59,423 bases of DNA from Modestobacter muralis (GCF_010682105.1 NZ_JAAGWH010000019.1:1-59423); one strand, 5' to 3'; positions 9,870 to 18,110 are shown, counted from the first letter of the stretch. A program made the numbers and translations. The notes: generated from the sequence alone by a model not told the origin.

Positions 9870-10882
9870 CAGGAGGTGCTGCCGTCGCCGGTGTCGACCG
9901 AGCCGACCGGCACCCGGCCGACCTGGCCGAAGGTGGTCCGCCCGGAGTCGCCGGTGCCGCGCTCCGGACCCGGCGCGCTCGCCGTGGAGGACGGCGTCCC
10001 CGCGGCGGTGGGCGTGGGGGCCGGCGCGCCACTGGTGGCACCCGCCAGCGGCGGCGGCGTGGCCGTGGGGGTCGCGGTGGGCGGGGTGGTGGTCGGCGGG
10101 GCGTCGACCACGGGTGCGACCGACCCGGTGCGGCAGGGCTCGGGCAGGCTGATCGTGTTGTCGTCCAGGGTGACCGCGGCGACGCTGGCCAGCACGCGAC
10201 CCTCGACGGTGGCCCCGGTGCCGAGGGTGATCGCCTCCTGGTCGGCCAGCAGGGTGCCCACGAAGGTGGAGTAGCTGCCCAGGGTCGCGGCGTCGCCGAC
10301 CTGCCAGAAGACGTTGCAGGCCTGCGCGCCACCGGTCAGCACGACGGTGCTGCTGGTCGCGGTGGTCAGCGAGCTGCCGGCCTGGAGGACGAAGACCGAG
10401 TCGTAGCTGCCGCCGCCGTCGAGGGTGAGCACGCCGGTGAGGTCGAGGTCGGAGCCGGAGTTGTAGACACCGGGCGACAGCAGCTGCCCACCGAGCAGGC
10501 CGGCGGTGACGGGCGTCTTCGGCCCGGCGTCCGCGGCGGCCACCAGGGCCGCGGTGAGTGCGGTCTTCGCGTCCTGGGTGACGGTGTCACCGCCGTGGTC
10601 GGTCCCGGGGTCCAGGGTGATGCCGCCGTCGATCGAGGTGGTGGCGAAGCTGCCGATGTCGCCGCTGACGGTGGTGGCACCGGTGTTGGTGATGCCACCG
10701 CCGGCCAGCACGGCGAAGCCCTGGGCCGCGCCGAGCGGGACGGCCGTGGCGGCCTGGGCGGTGCCGGTCAGCCCGGCGAGCAGGACGGCCGTCGACACGG
10801 CCACCAGGCCGGTGGAGGCGACGGCGACCCGGCCGCGGCGGGAGGTGGTGGGGCGGGGCAGCGTGCTGGGGACCGACGTCAC
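9869..10882 (-). CDS. Secreted DUF3494 (ice-binding fold) protein
   Basis: This 337-residue exported protein has a signal peptide (hydrophobic VAVSTAVLLAGLTGTAQA at about 24-43), then a DUF3494 beta-solenoid domain (about 45-245). Hallmarks are FAVLAGGGITNTG, GDIGSF, LLSPGVYNS, YDSVFVLQAG, NVFWQVGDAATLG and FVGTLLADQEAITLG. A Pro/Thr/Ala-rich linker of about 70 residues follows, with a tail containing RVPVGSVDTGDG. There is no LPXTG motif and no C-terminal membrane helix. DUF3494 proteins include antifreeze proteins and adhesins. The GTG start at 10882 has AGGAGC 6 nt upstream. Coupling to the sortase suggests surface attachment. Confidence 0.88.
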   Translation of the reverse strand: MTSVPSTLPRPTTSRRGRVAVASTGLVAVSTAVLLAGLTGTAQAATAVPLGAAQGFAVLAGGGITNTGATTVSGDIGSFATTSIDGGITLDPGTDHGGDTVTQDAKTALTAALVAAADAGPKTPVTAGLLGGQLLSPGVYNSGSDLDLTGVLTLDGGGSYDSVFVLQAGSSLTTATSSTVVLTGGAQACNVFWQVGDAATLGSYSTFVGTLLADQEAITLGTGATVEGRVLASVAAVTLDDNTISLPEPCRTGSVAPVVDAPPTTTPPTATPTATPPPLAGATSGAPAPTPTAAGTPSSTASAPGPERGTGDSGRTTFGQVGRVPVGSVDTGDGSTS

Positions 10883-10888
10883 GTCGGC

Positions 10889-10990
10889 GCTCCTGTCCCC
10901 GACGCCGGGGGCGTCGGACTCGCAGTGCGCTGAAGACGTCGCCGGCTTGGCCGCCGGAGCTCGGGGTGCCCTCCGCTCGAACCCTACGCA
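10889..10990 (-). promoter_or_regulatory. Potentially structured leader of the DUF3494-sortase operon
   Basis: In the 182 bp between this gene and the FAD oxidoreductase, the minus strand can form several hairpins before the start. The clearest is CCGACGCC/GGCGTCGG (10899-10917, loop of 3), ending about 4 nt before the AGGAG ribosome site. Upstream are CCGGC/GCCGG around 10950 and a GCGCACTGCG element. I could not match it to a known riboswitch consensus, so it is reported only as a structured 5' region. Confidence 0.3.
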
Positions 10991-11064
10991 CGGGTAGCCG
11001 ACCGATCACGGACTGTAAGCCCAACGAGTGACGGAGTCGGTGCCCCGTCTTCGGCAGGTCCTGC

Positions 11065-12114
11065 TCAGGCGGCGAGACCGTCACCCAGCGTGCGCAACAG
11101 TTCCCGGACCGCGCTGCGCCCGGCCCGGTTGGCCCCGATCGTGCTCGCCGAGGGCCCGTAGCCGACCAGGTGCAGCCGCGGCTCGGCCACCACCCGGGTC
11201 CCGTCCATCACGACGCCCCCACCTGCGCTGCGCAGGTGCAGCGGGGCCAGGTGGTCCAGCGCCGCCCGGAAGCCGGTCGCCCACAGGACCACGTCGGCGG
11301 GGACGGACCGGGCCGGGGAGTCCCAGGCCACGCCGTCGGCGGTGAGCCGGTCGAACACCGGCAGCCGGTCCAGCACGCCGCGGGTCCGGGCGGCGTGCAC
11401 GGCCTCGGTCTCCATCAGCCCGGTCACCCCGACCACGCTGACCGGCGGCAGCCCGGCCCGCACCCGCTCGTCCACGAGGGCGACCGCGGCCCGGCCGGCG
11501 TCCTCGTCGAAGGGGCCTGTGCGCCAGACCGGCTCCCGCCGGGTGACCCACGTGGTGGCCGCGGCGACCTCGCTGATCTCGATCAGCTGCTGCACCGCCG
11601 AGGTGCCCCCACCGACCACGACCACCCGCTGCCCGGCGAACTCCGCCGCACCGCGGTAGTCGGCGGCGTGCAGCTGGCGGCCACCGAACAGCTCGCGCCC
11701 GGGGTAGGCCGGCCAGAAGGGACGGGTCCAGGTGCCGGTGGCGTTGACCAGCCCACGCGCCGTCCACTCCCCCGCGCTGGTGTCCAGCACGAACCCCTCG
11801 TCGGTGCGGTGCACCGCACGGACGGCGACCGGCCGGCGCACCGGCAGCTCGAAGCGCCGCTCGTACTCGGCGAAGTACGCGCTCACCACCTCGCTGGCCG
11901 GTGCGGCCGGGTCGGCGTCGGGCAGGTCCATCCCGGGCAGCGGGGCGATCCGGTGCGCCTTGTCCAGCCGGAGCGAGGGCCAGCGGTGCTGCCACGCCCC
12001 GCCCGGCCCCGCGTCGGCGTCGAGCACCACCGAGTCGGCGCCCCGCCGGTGCAGCTCGTACGCCGCGGAGAGCCCGGCCTGACCCGCCCCGATCACCACG
12101 ACGTCGTTGTGCAC
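11065..12114 (-). CDS. FAD/NAD(P)-dependent oxidoreductase (flavin monooxygenase-like)
   Basis: This 349-residue flavoprotein has an N-terminal FAD Rossmann motif (VVVIGAGQAGLSAAYEL), a GGAWQHRWPSLRLDKAH segment as in Trk/CzcO-type monooxygenases, and a second NAD(P) motif VVVVGGGTSAVQQL near residue 170. An ATGF-type FAD motif occurs as VLWATGFRAAL. It probably oxidises a small organic or sulfur/nitrogen compound; the substrate is unknown. It is last on the minus strand after the methyltransferase, separated by 70 bp that include a 17-bp palindrome. Confidence 0.88.
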   Translation of the reverse strand: MHNDVVVIGAGQAGLSAAYELHRRGADSVVLDADAGPGGAWQHRWPSLRLDKAHRIAPLPGMDLPDADPAAPASEVVSAYFAEYERRFELPVRRPVAVRAVHRTDEGFVLDTSAGEWTARGLVNATGTWTRPFWPAYPGRELFGGRQLHAADYRGAAEFAGQRVVVVGGGTSAVQQLIEISEVAAATTWVTRREPVWRTGPFDEDAGRAAVALVDERVRAGLPPVSVVGVTGLMETEAVHAARTRGVLDRLPVFDRLTADGVAWDSPARSVPADVVLWATGFRAALDHLAPLHLRSAGGGVVMDGTRVVAEPRLHLVGYGPSASTIGANRAGRSAVRELLRTLGDGLAA

Positions 12115-12157
12115 GCCTCGCCCAACACCGCGCAGCGGCCCGGCATGCCGTGGTGAT

Positions 12158-12174
12158 GATCAGGTCACCTGATC
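12158..12174. repeat. Solo 17-bp palindrome shared with the 88-bp repeat
   Basis: GATCAGGTCACCTGATC is a 17-bp palindrome (8-bp arms, central C). It is identical to the right end of repeat copy A at 1760-1776, but none of the rest of the 88-bp element is present. It lies between the methyltransferase (3' end) and the FAD oxidoreductase (5' end). It may be a remnant of the repeat or a protein-binding site that the repeat carries. Confidence 0.6.
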
Positions 12175-12184
12175 GAGAACGCCC

Positions 12185-12949
12185 TCAGTCGCGGACGGCG
12201 GACAGCAGGCGGGGCCGCAGCGCGCCCGAGCCCAGCAGCGCGCCGACCCGGCCGGACTGCTCCTGCGCCTGCGCCCACCGCGGGTCCTCCCCGTGCCGCC
12301 GCTGCACCTCGGCGTCGACGGCGTCGGCGCGTTCCTGCCACTGCGCCGAGCTGTCGGACAGGTCGGCCTCGGCGCGGGCGGCGACGGTGAACCCGGCTCC
12401 GGCCAGCAGCGCGTCGACCTCCGCGGAGGAGGGGAAGCTGTTGCCCTCGGGCAGCGGCGGGGGCAGCGGCTCGTCGGCCACGAACACCAGCAGGCCCAGC
12501 CGGCCGCCGGGCACGAGCACCCGGTGCAGCTCGGCGAGCAGCGCGGCCTTCTCCTCCGTGGTGCACAGCACGCCCAGGCACCAGGCGGCGTCGAAGGTGC
12601 TGTCGGCCAGCGGCAGCGACTGCGACAGGGCCACCACCGACGGCAGCCCGAACAGCGTGGCGCTGGCCCGCACGGCGTCCACCATCGGCTCGGCGCAGAC
12701 CGGCCGCACGCCGCGCTCGGCGGCCAGCCAGCCCGCCGGGCCACCGACGCCCGCACCGGAGTCCAGCACCCGCGCCCCGGCGCGGAGGTCGAGGGCGTCG
12801 GCCAGCCAGCGCAGCGCGCCCTCGCTGCCGCTGCCCCGGCACCCGGCCGGCACGGCGTGCTCGGGGCCGAGTGCCCGCACCGCCTCGGCGGTCCAGCCGG
12901 CGACCGTGCCGAACTCGGTCTCCATGGCCTCGCTGGCGATCTCGCTCAT
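12185..12949 (-). CDS. SAM-dependent methyltransferase
   Basis: This 254-residue class I methyltransferase has motif I VLDSGAGVGGPAGWLA near residue 60, the acidic partner in VCAEPMV, motif II/III in FDAAWCLGVLCT and ELHRVLVPGGRLGLLVF. It is the ubiE/COQ5-like Methyltransf_11 type, acting on a small molecule rather than a protein or nucleic acid (inference). The ATG at 12949 follows GGGAGG and overlaps the MetF-like stop by 4 bp (ATGA), so the two are co-translated. Confidence 0.9.
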   Translation of the reverse strand: MSEIASEAMETEFGTVAGWTAEAVRALGPEHAVPAGCRGSGSEGALRWLADALDLRAGARVLDSGAGVGGPAGWLAAERGVRPVCAEPMVDAVRASATLFGLPSVVALSQSLPLADSTFDAAWCLGVLCTTEEKAALLAELHRVLVPGGRLGLLVFVADEPLPPPLPEGNSFPSSAEVDALLAGAGFTVAARAEADLSDSSAQWQERADAVDAEVQRRHGEDPRWAQAQEQSGRVGALLGSGALRPRLLSAVRD

Positions 12950-13980
12950 GCACCCTCCCGGATCCTCGTGGCGACCTCGGCCTTGACCGCCGCGGCCGTC
13001 TCCTCGTCCCGCGCCGAGGCCAGCCCGGACAGGTTGACCCCGACGACCCCGGGGACGGCGAGCAGCGCCCGGGCCTCGGCCACCGCCGCCACGATGCCCG
13101 CTGCCACCGGATCGGGCGCGTCGAGCACCCGCTGCACGGCGGCGTCGTCCAGGTGCAGGCCGGGGAAGCGCTGCAGCACCCGCGCCGACCGCTCGTCGGT
13201 GTAGACCGCGACCGCGGCGACGAACGGCAGCGTGGCGCCGGCGGCCCGGGCGGCCGCGGTGAACGCGGCCAGCCGGGCCGCGGACGCCACGTGGTTGAGC
13301 ACCACCAGCTGGGCGCCGGCCCGCTGCTTCTCCGCCACCCGCGCCGGGCGCAGCGCCAGCGGGGGCGCGTCCGGGGACTCGGGCACCGCCACGGTCAGCC
13401 CGGCCTCGGCGGCCAGGGCGGCCAGCCGGGTGCCGTCCAGGTCGAACACCGAGGTGACGCCGGGTCGCACCCCGGGACCACGGGCGTCCCCGGTCACGCA
13501 CAGGACGCCGTCGACGCCCACCTCGGCCAGCCCGGCCAGCTCCTGCTCCAGCACGAGCCGGTTGCGGTCGCGGCAGGCCAGCGTCGTCCAGGGGCGCCCA
13601 CCGGCGGCGAGCACGTCGGCGGCCATCAGCGTGGGCGGGAGGTCGGGGCGGTCCTGGTGCTCACCGATCAGCAGGCCGTCGCTGACCGGGGCCAGCGCGC
13701 CGACCACCGCGCGCACGCAGGCGCGGTCGAAGGGCCGGACGGTGAGGTCGGAGAGGACGACGGGACCACGGCGCGACCGGGCCAGCAGCCCGTCGGCGGA
13801 CGGCGCCGGACGCGGCGGCACGGGGCCGGTCCAGCGCGGCAGCGGTGGGTCGAGGAACACGCACGGTTGAGCGGCGACCTCGCACCCGCCGTCGTCGCGC
13901 ACCCCGCCGCAGGGGCCGAAGACCATCCGCTTCGGGCACCCGGCGCGGATCCCGTCCGGGATCTGCTCCACCGCGGTCAC
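12946..13980 (-). CDS. Methylenetetrahydrofolate reductase-like protein with N-terminal MTHFR_C module
   Basis: This 344-residue protein starts with a Cys-rich module (Cys15, 24, 33, 40) whose CPKRMVFGPCGGV resembles PF12225 (methylene-THF reductase C-terminal), a zinc or Fe-S type site. A MetF-like (beta/alpha)8 domain follows from about residue 75: VVLSDLTVRPFD, DGLLIGEHQDRPDLPP, GVLCVTGDARGP, AQLVVLNHV. Many residues differ from MetF, so the cofactor and substrate are uncertain. The GTG at 13980 is chosen because the module begins there and upstream sequence looks non-coding. Coupling to a methyltransferase suggests one-carbon or methyl transfer. Confidence 0.75.
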   Translation of the reverse strand: MTAVEQIPDGIRAGCPKRMVFGPCGGVRDDGGCEVAAQPCVFLDPPLPRWTGPVPPRPAPSADGLLARSRRGPVVLSDLTVRPFDRACVRAVVGALAPVSDGLLIGEHQDRPDLPPTLMAADVLAAGGRPWTTLACRDRNRLVLEQELAGLAEVGVDGVLCVTGDARGPGVRPGVTSVFDLDGTRLAALAAEAGLTVAVPESPDAPPLALRPARVAEKQRAGAQLVVLNHVASAARLAAFTAAARAAGATLPFVAAVAVYTDERSARVLQRFPGLHLDDAAVQRVLDAPDPVAAGIVAAVAEARALLAVPGVVGVNLSGLASARDEETAAAVKAEVATRIREGA

Positions 13981-14113
13981 CCCCGGACGCTGTCCGCCCG
14001 GGCGCTGGGCGAAACGCCGGGGGTGTGACGTGGGCGCGTCATGTGTCCCGGACGTGCGGAGCGGGCAGGGACCACGAGACGTCAAGAAGCCGGCGGAAGA
14101 AGGTGGTGGTCCC

Positions 14114-15094
14114 GTGACGCACAGCATCGAGGAGCACCAGGGCTACCGGCACGTGGGACACGTGCTCGGGGTCGACCTGGACATGACGACGGTGGTGGGC
14201 CCGGTCCTTCGCCGTGCCGTCGCCGCCGGCGAGCCCGTGGTGGTGGCCTGTCCCGAGGCCGTCGCCGCTGCCGTGCTCGCCACGCTCGAGGGCGTCGGTG
14301 ACGTGTACGTCGCCCCGACCGACCCGCTGGACGACCGACCCCCGGCCGCGCTCGCCGCGATCGCCGAGCTCGTCGACGCACGCGCGCCCGGTGCAGGGCG
14401 GAGGCTGCACCTGGTCACCGGCCCCGGCGGCCCGCACACCGACCCGGCCGTGTGGATGCAGACCGAGGCGCTGCTCAACCACGTGCTGGCCGAGCGTCCG
14501 GTCGACCACATCTGTCTGCTGGGCCCCCTGGACGCCGGTCCCGACCGGTCCGCCGGGCCCGTCGTGGACGTCGACGCCGTCGTGCACGCTACCCACCCGT
14601 GGCTGCTCACCGAGGTCGGCACGGTGCGCAACCCGGCCTACCGGCTGCCGGCCGAGCTGCTCCGCGAGGTGCAGCGGGCCGCGGTGCCCGACCCGCTGGA
14701 GGAGACCGAGCCGACCCTGGCCATGGTCGACCTCGAGGACATGCGCGCCCTGCGCCGGGCGCTGACCCGGGTGCTCGCCGACAGCTCGCTGTCCGAGGAC
14801 GCCGCCCAGGACTTCGTGCTGGCCATCGACGAGGTGACCGCCAACGCCTCCGAGCACGGCATCCCGCCGGTCGACGTGCGGCTGTGGTGCACCCCCGAGC
14901 GCCTGCTGTGCGCGGTCACCGACCGCGGCGCGGCCTTCGACGACCCGCTGGTCGGGTACGGCCCGGCCCACGGGGACATGGCCGTGGGCGGCATGGGCCT
15001 GTGGCTGGCCCGGCGCTCGGTCGACAGCCTCACCGCCGCCCCCGCCGACGACTCCGGTGACGGCTGCACCGTCCGCCTCGTCGTCAACGCCTGA
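14114..15094 (+). CDS. MEDS-domain / HATPase anti-sigma factor-like regulator
   Basis: This 326-residue protein has an N-terminal MEDS (DcmR-like sensory) domain (about 1-190: GYRHVGHVLGVDLD, LVTGPGGPHTDP) and a C-terminal GHKL/HATPase_c_2 domain. The ATPase has an N-box in FVLAIDEVTANASEHG, the G1 site AVTDRGAAFDDP and the G2 site GGMGLWLARRSVD. RsbW-like ATPases of this kind act as anti-sigma factors or serine kinases of STAS proteins. Two SpoIIE phosphatases lie nearby (6.5 and 16.8 kb) and could act in the same partner switch. The GTG follows AAGGTGGTGG. It is divergent from the MetF-like gene. Confidence 0.85.
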   Translation: MTHSIEEHQGYRHVGHVLGVDLDMTTVVGPVLRRAVAAGEPVVVACPEAVAAAVLATLEGVGDVYVAPTDPLDDRPPAALAAIAELVDARAPGAGRRLHLVTGPGGPHTDPAVWMQTEALLNHVLAERPVDHICLLGPLDAGPDRSAGPVVDVDAVVHATHPWLLTEVGTVRNPAYRLPAELLREVQRAAVPDPLEETEPTLAMVDLEDMRALRRALTRVLADSSLSEDAAQDFVLAIDEVTANASEHGIPPVDVRLWCTPERLLCAVTDRGAAFDDPLVGYGPAHGDMAVGGMGLWLARRSVDSLTAAPADDSGDGCTVRLVVNA

Positions 15095-15140
15095 AGGCCG
15101 CTGCAGGGCCCCGCCGCCGGCTCGCGGGGCGGCGGGGCGC
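15095..15140 (+). terminator. Post-stop repeat/terminator cassette
   Basis: Directly after the TGA stop comes AGGCCGCTGCAGGGCCCC, then a GC-rich stem with GCCCCGCCGCC facing GGGCGGCGGGGC. It belongs to the cassette family seen after pruA, putB, mec and the CDF gene. It lies between the convergent regulator and idi genes and can serve as their terminator. Confidence 0.5.
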
Positions 15141-15153
15141 TCGGCGGGCGTCG

Positions 15154-15699
15154 TCAGATCGGGAGCAGGTGGTTGGCCTCGATGAGGCGGGCCTGCTCGC
15201 GGCACCACGGTGACCAGGCCTCGTACTCCTGGGTCTCCTGGCGGTCGCGGAAGGTGGCCCAGTCCAGCAGCTCCCACTCGCCCACCTCGGTGGGGTCGGG
15301 CGCGGGCGTGCCGGTGAAGCGGCCGACGTAGACCGGGCAGATCTCGTTCTCCACGACGCCCCGGAACTCCGCGCGGTAGCGGTAGGAGGGCAGCGCCGAC
15401 CGCACCTCGGCGACGCCCAGCCCGAGCTCGTACTGCGCGCGACGGGCGATCGCGTCGACGTCGGCCTCGTCCGGGCCGGGGTGCCCGCAGACGGTGTTGG
15501 TCCACATCCCGGGGAAGGTCGCCTTCGACTCCGCGCGCCGGGTGACCAGCAGGCGGCCGTCGTCGGCGAAGAGGTAGGCGGAGAAGGCCCGGTGCAGCGG
15601 GGTCTCCCCGGTGTGCACCAGGGGCTTGGGCATCGTGCCGATCGCCGTCCCGTGGTCGTCGACCAACACGATCAGCTCTGTCGTCGGAGGGGCCACCAC
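15154..15699 (-). CDS. idi: Isopentenyl-diphosphate delta-isomerase, type 1
   Basis: This 181-residue Nudix-fold enzyme interconverts IPP and DMAPP for isoprenoid and carotenoid synthesis. It shows the catalytic Cys in WTNTVCGHP, metal-binding His in HRAFSAYLF, the Glu-containing ENEICPVYVG and the Trp of WSPWCREQ. Length matches actinobacterial Idi (180-190). The GTG at 15699 is 8 nt from GGAGG; a second in-frame GTG follows immediately. It converges with the MEDS regulator and has no isoprenoid neighbours here. Confidence 0.94.
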   Translation of the reverse strand: MVAPPTTELIVLVDDHGTAIGTMPKPLVHTGETPLHRAFSAYLFADDGRLLVTRRAESKATFPGMWTNTVCGHPGPDEADVDAIARRAQYELGLGVAEVRSALPSYRYRAEFRGVVENEICPVYVGRFTGTPAPDPTEVGEWELLDWATFRDRQETQEYEAWSPWCREQARLIEANHLLPI

Positions 15700-15919
15700 G
15701 GGTCCATCCTCCCCCGACGGCGATCGCGGTCGCAGGAGCGGCCCCGACACCATGATCACCTCGGTCGGGGTGAGCTTCGATCGTCACGGTGCGTACCCAC
15801 AGGGAAGCGGTGGCGTGATCGGAGACGGGGGCCATGGTCGACCGGCCCAGGACGCACGACCACCACCTCGACGTCCCGGTCCGAGCGTGGGCCGGGCCCG
15901 CAGCGGGCACGGAACGGGC

Positions 15920-16750
15920 ATGGACATCTTCATCCGCGGTGGGCTGGTCTTCGACGTCCGCGACTCCGGGCCGGGGGACGGAGAGCCCGTCGTCCTGCTG
16001 CACGGTTTCCCGCAGGACTCCTCGGCCTTCGACCGGATGGCCCCGGCGCTGCACTCGGCCGGGCTGCGCACCCTGGCCCCCGACCAGCGCGGCTACTCCC
16101 CCGGCGCCCGGCCGACGGGCCGTTCGGCCTACCGCCTGCGCGAGTCGGTCGACGACGTGCTGGCCCTGCTGGAGGCCGCCGGGCTGACCAGCGCGCACGT
16201 GGTCGGGCACGACTGGGGTGGGATCGTCGGCTGGGCGCTGGCGGCGTGGCACCCGTGGCGCGTGCGCACGCTGACCTCGCTGTCGGTGCCGCACCCGGCG
16301 GCGATGACCCAGGCGCTGGGGCACAGCGACCAGGCCCTGCGCAGCAGCTACATCGGCTTCTTCCAGGTGCCCGCCGTGCCCGAGGCAGTGCTGCTGGCCG
16401 GCCGGGGCGCGGTGCTGCGGCGGATGCTGTGCCAGGGCGGGCTGCCGCCCGAGCTCGCCGACCGCTACGTCGAGCGGCTGCGGCAGCCGGGCGCGCTGAC
16501 CGCGGCGCTGAACTGGTACCGGGCGCTCCCGCTGTCGGGCACGCCCGTGGGCACCGTGCGGGTGCCGACGCTGCACCTGTGGGGAGACGGCGACGCCTTC
16601 CTGGGCCGGGCGGCGACCGAGGCGACCGCGCAGTTCGTCGACGCCCCCTACGCCCTGGAGGTGCTCGAGGGCACGGACCACTGGATCCCGGAGCTGGCCG
16701 CCGACCGCGCCGCGGAGCTGGTCACCGCGCACGTCCGGACCCACGGCTGA
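15920..16750 (+). CDS. Alpha/beta hydrolase (epoxide hydrolase-like)
   Basis: This 276-residue cytoplasmic hydrolase has the oxyanion-hole motif VVLLHGFPQDSSAFD, the nucleophile elbow GHDWGG (Asp nucleophile, as in epoxide hydrolases and haloalkane dehalogenases), an acid in LWGDGDAF and the catalytic His in GTDHWIPE. The ATG at 15920 has GGAACGGG just upstream. The 220 bp between it and divergent idi holds no other gene. The natural substrate is unknown. Confidence 0.9.
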   Translation: MDIFIRGGLVFDVRDSGPGDGEPVVLLHGFPQDSSAFDRMAPALHSAGLRTLAPDQRGYSPGARPTGRSAYRLRESVDDVLALLEAAGLTSAHVVGHDWGGIVGWALAAWHPWRVRTLTSLSVPHPAAMTQALGHSDQALRSSYIGFFQVPAVPEAVLLAGRGAVLRRMLCQGGLPPELADRYVERLRQPGALTAALNWYRALPLSGTPVGTVRVPTLHLWGDGDAFLGRAATEATAQFVDAPYALEVLEGTDHWIPELAADRAAELVTAHVRTHG

Positions 16751-16829
16751 GAGCGGCGCCGGCGGCGACCGTGGGCGGGCTGTCCGCCGCCGCGGCACGT
16801 CGGGCCGCAGGGCTGAGAGGATCACGTCG

Positions 16830-18110
16830 GTGGGCACGGTGAGCGGTGGAGGCGACGACCTGGCGGCACTGCACGCCGTCCAGGCGGAGCTGTCCCGTGC
16901 GCTCGCACTGACGCAGCGGGTGCTGCACTACGCCGCCGACGGCATCTACGGCCTGGACGCCGCCGGCCGCGTGGAGTTCGCGAACCCGGCCGCCGTGCGG
17001 ATCACCGGGTACGAGCAGGAGGCGCTCCTCGGGGGCGACCAGCACGCGCTGCTGCACGGACGGCGGCGGGACGGGTCGCCCTACCCGGTCGAGGAGTGCC
17101 CGGTGTGGCGGGCGATCCGCTCGGGGCAGACGGTCACCGCCACCGACGAGGTGTTCTGGCACCGGGCCGGCCGGCCGGTGCCCGTCGAGCTCATCGCCGT
17201 CCCCACGGTCGAGGACGGCGTGATCACCGGCGTGGTCGTCTCCTTCCGCGACCTCACCGACCGACTCGTCGCCGGGGCGCAGGCCGCCGAACTGCGCCGG
17301 CTCGAGGAGCAGGCGGCCGCGGAGCGCGCGCTGTCCGACCGGCTGCAGCAGGCGCTGCTCACCCCGCCGCCGGAGCCGGACCACCTGCACGTGGTCGTGC
17401 GGTACCGACCCGCCGCGCACCACGCGCTGGTCGGTGGCGACTGGTACGACGCCTTCCTCCAGCCCGACGGCGCGACGGTGCTCGTCATCGGCGACGTGGT
17501 CGGGCACGACAGCAACGCCGCCGCGGCGATGGGGCAGTTGCGCGGCCTGCTCCGCGCGCTGGCCTACGACAACGACGAGCCGCTCGCCGCGACCCTGACC
17601 CGGACCGAGCACGCCGCCCGGGGGCTGGCCGTCACCGCGCTGGCCACCGTGCTCCTCGCCCGGGTGGAACGGCGTCCCGACGTGCCGGTGCTGGGCACCC
17701 GGACCCTGCGCTGGACCAACGCCGGGCACCCCGCGCCGGTGGTGCTGTCCCCCGACGGCACCAGCCGGGTCCTGGACACCAGGCCGGACCTGATGCTCGG
17801 GGTCGACCCCGACGCCCGGCGGACCGAGCACTCGATCGAGCTGCCCGACGACTCCACCGTGCTGCTGTTCACCGACGGGCTGGTCGAGCGCCGCGGGTCC
17901 GACCTCGACGAGGGCACGGCCCGGCTGCGCGCCGCCCTGGGCGACCTGGGCGGGGTCCCGCTCGACGAGCTCTGCGACACCCTGCTCGCCCGGCTGGTGC
18001 CCGACGACCGCGCGGACGACGTGGCCCTGGTGGCGCTGCGGACCTACCCGGAGGACCGGCCCCGACCGCCGGAGGCCGGCCCCAACCGGCTGCCGGAGGG
18101 CATCGACTGA
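16830..18110 (+). CDS. PAS sensor - SpoIIE-type PP2C phosphatase
   Basis: This 426-residue protein has a PAS domain (about 25-145, including DGIYGLDAAGRVEFANPAA), a short coiled coil and a SpoIIE phosphatase (about 180-410). The phosphatase has VGGDWYDAF, VIGDVVGHDSNAAAAMGQLR, WTNAGHPAPVV, FTDGLVERR and ADDVALVALR. Over this domain it closely resembles the bacteriophytochrome output, so the two share a recent origin or target type. It probably dephosphorylates a STAS anti-anti-sigma protein. No membrane segment is seen. Confidence 0.92.
   Translation: MGTVSGGGDDLAALHAVQAELSRALALTQRVLHYAADGIYGLDAAGRVEFANPAAVRITGYEQEALLGGDQHALLHGRRRDGSPYPVEECPVWRAIRSGQTVTATDEVFWHRAGRPVPVELIAVPTVEDGVITGVVVSFRDLTDRLVAGAQAAELRRLEEQAAAERALSDRLQQALLTPPPEPDHLHVVVRYRPAAHHALVGGDWYDAFLQPDGATVLVIGDVVGHDSNAAAAMGQLRGLLRALAYDNDEPLAATLTRTEHAARGLAVTALATVLLARVERRPDVPVLGTRTLRWTNAGHPAPVVLSPDGTSRVLDTRPDLMLGVDPDARRTEHSIELPDDSTVLLFTDGLVERRGSDLDEGTARLRAALGDLGGVPLDELCDTLLARLVPDDRADDVALVALRTYPEDRPRPPEAGPNRLPEGID

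Noticed and set aside
14039-16837. A 932-residue open frame on the minus strand, antisense to the MEDS regulator and hydrolase
   Set aside because: Very high GC makes stop codons rare in shadow frames. The translation is Arg/Gly/His-rich low complexity, and only its idi-overlapping part reflects a real gene in another frame.
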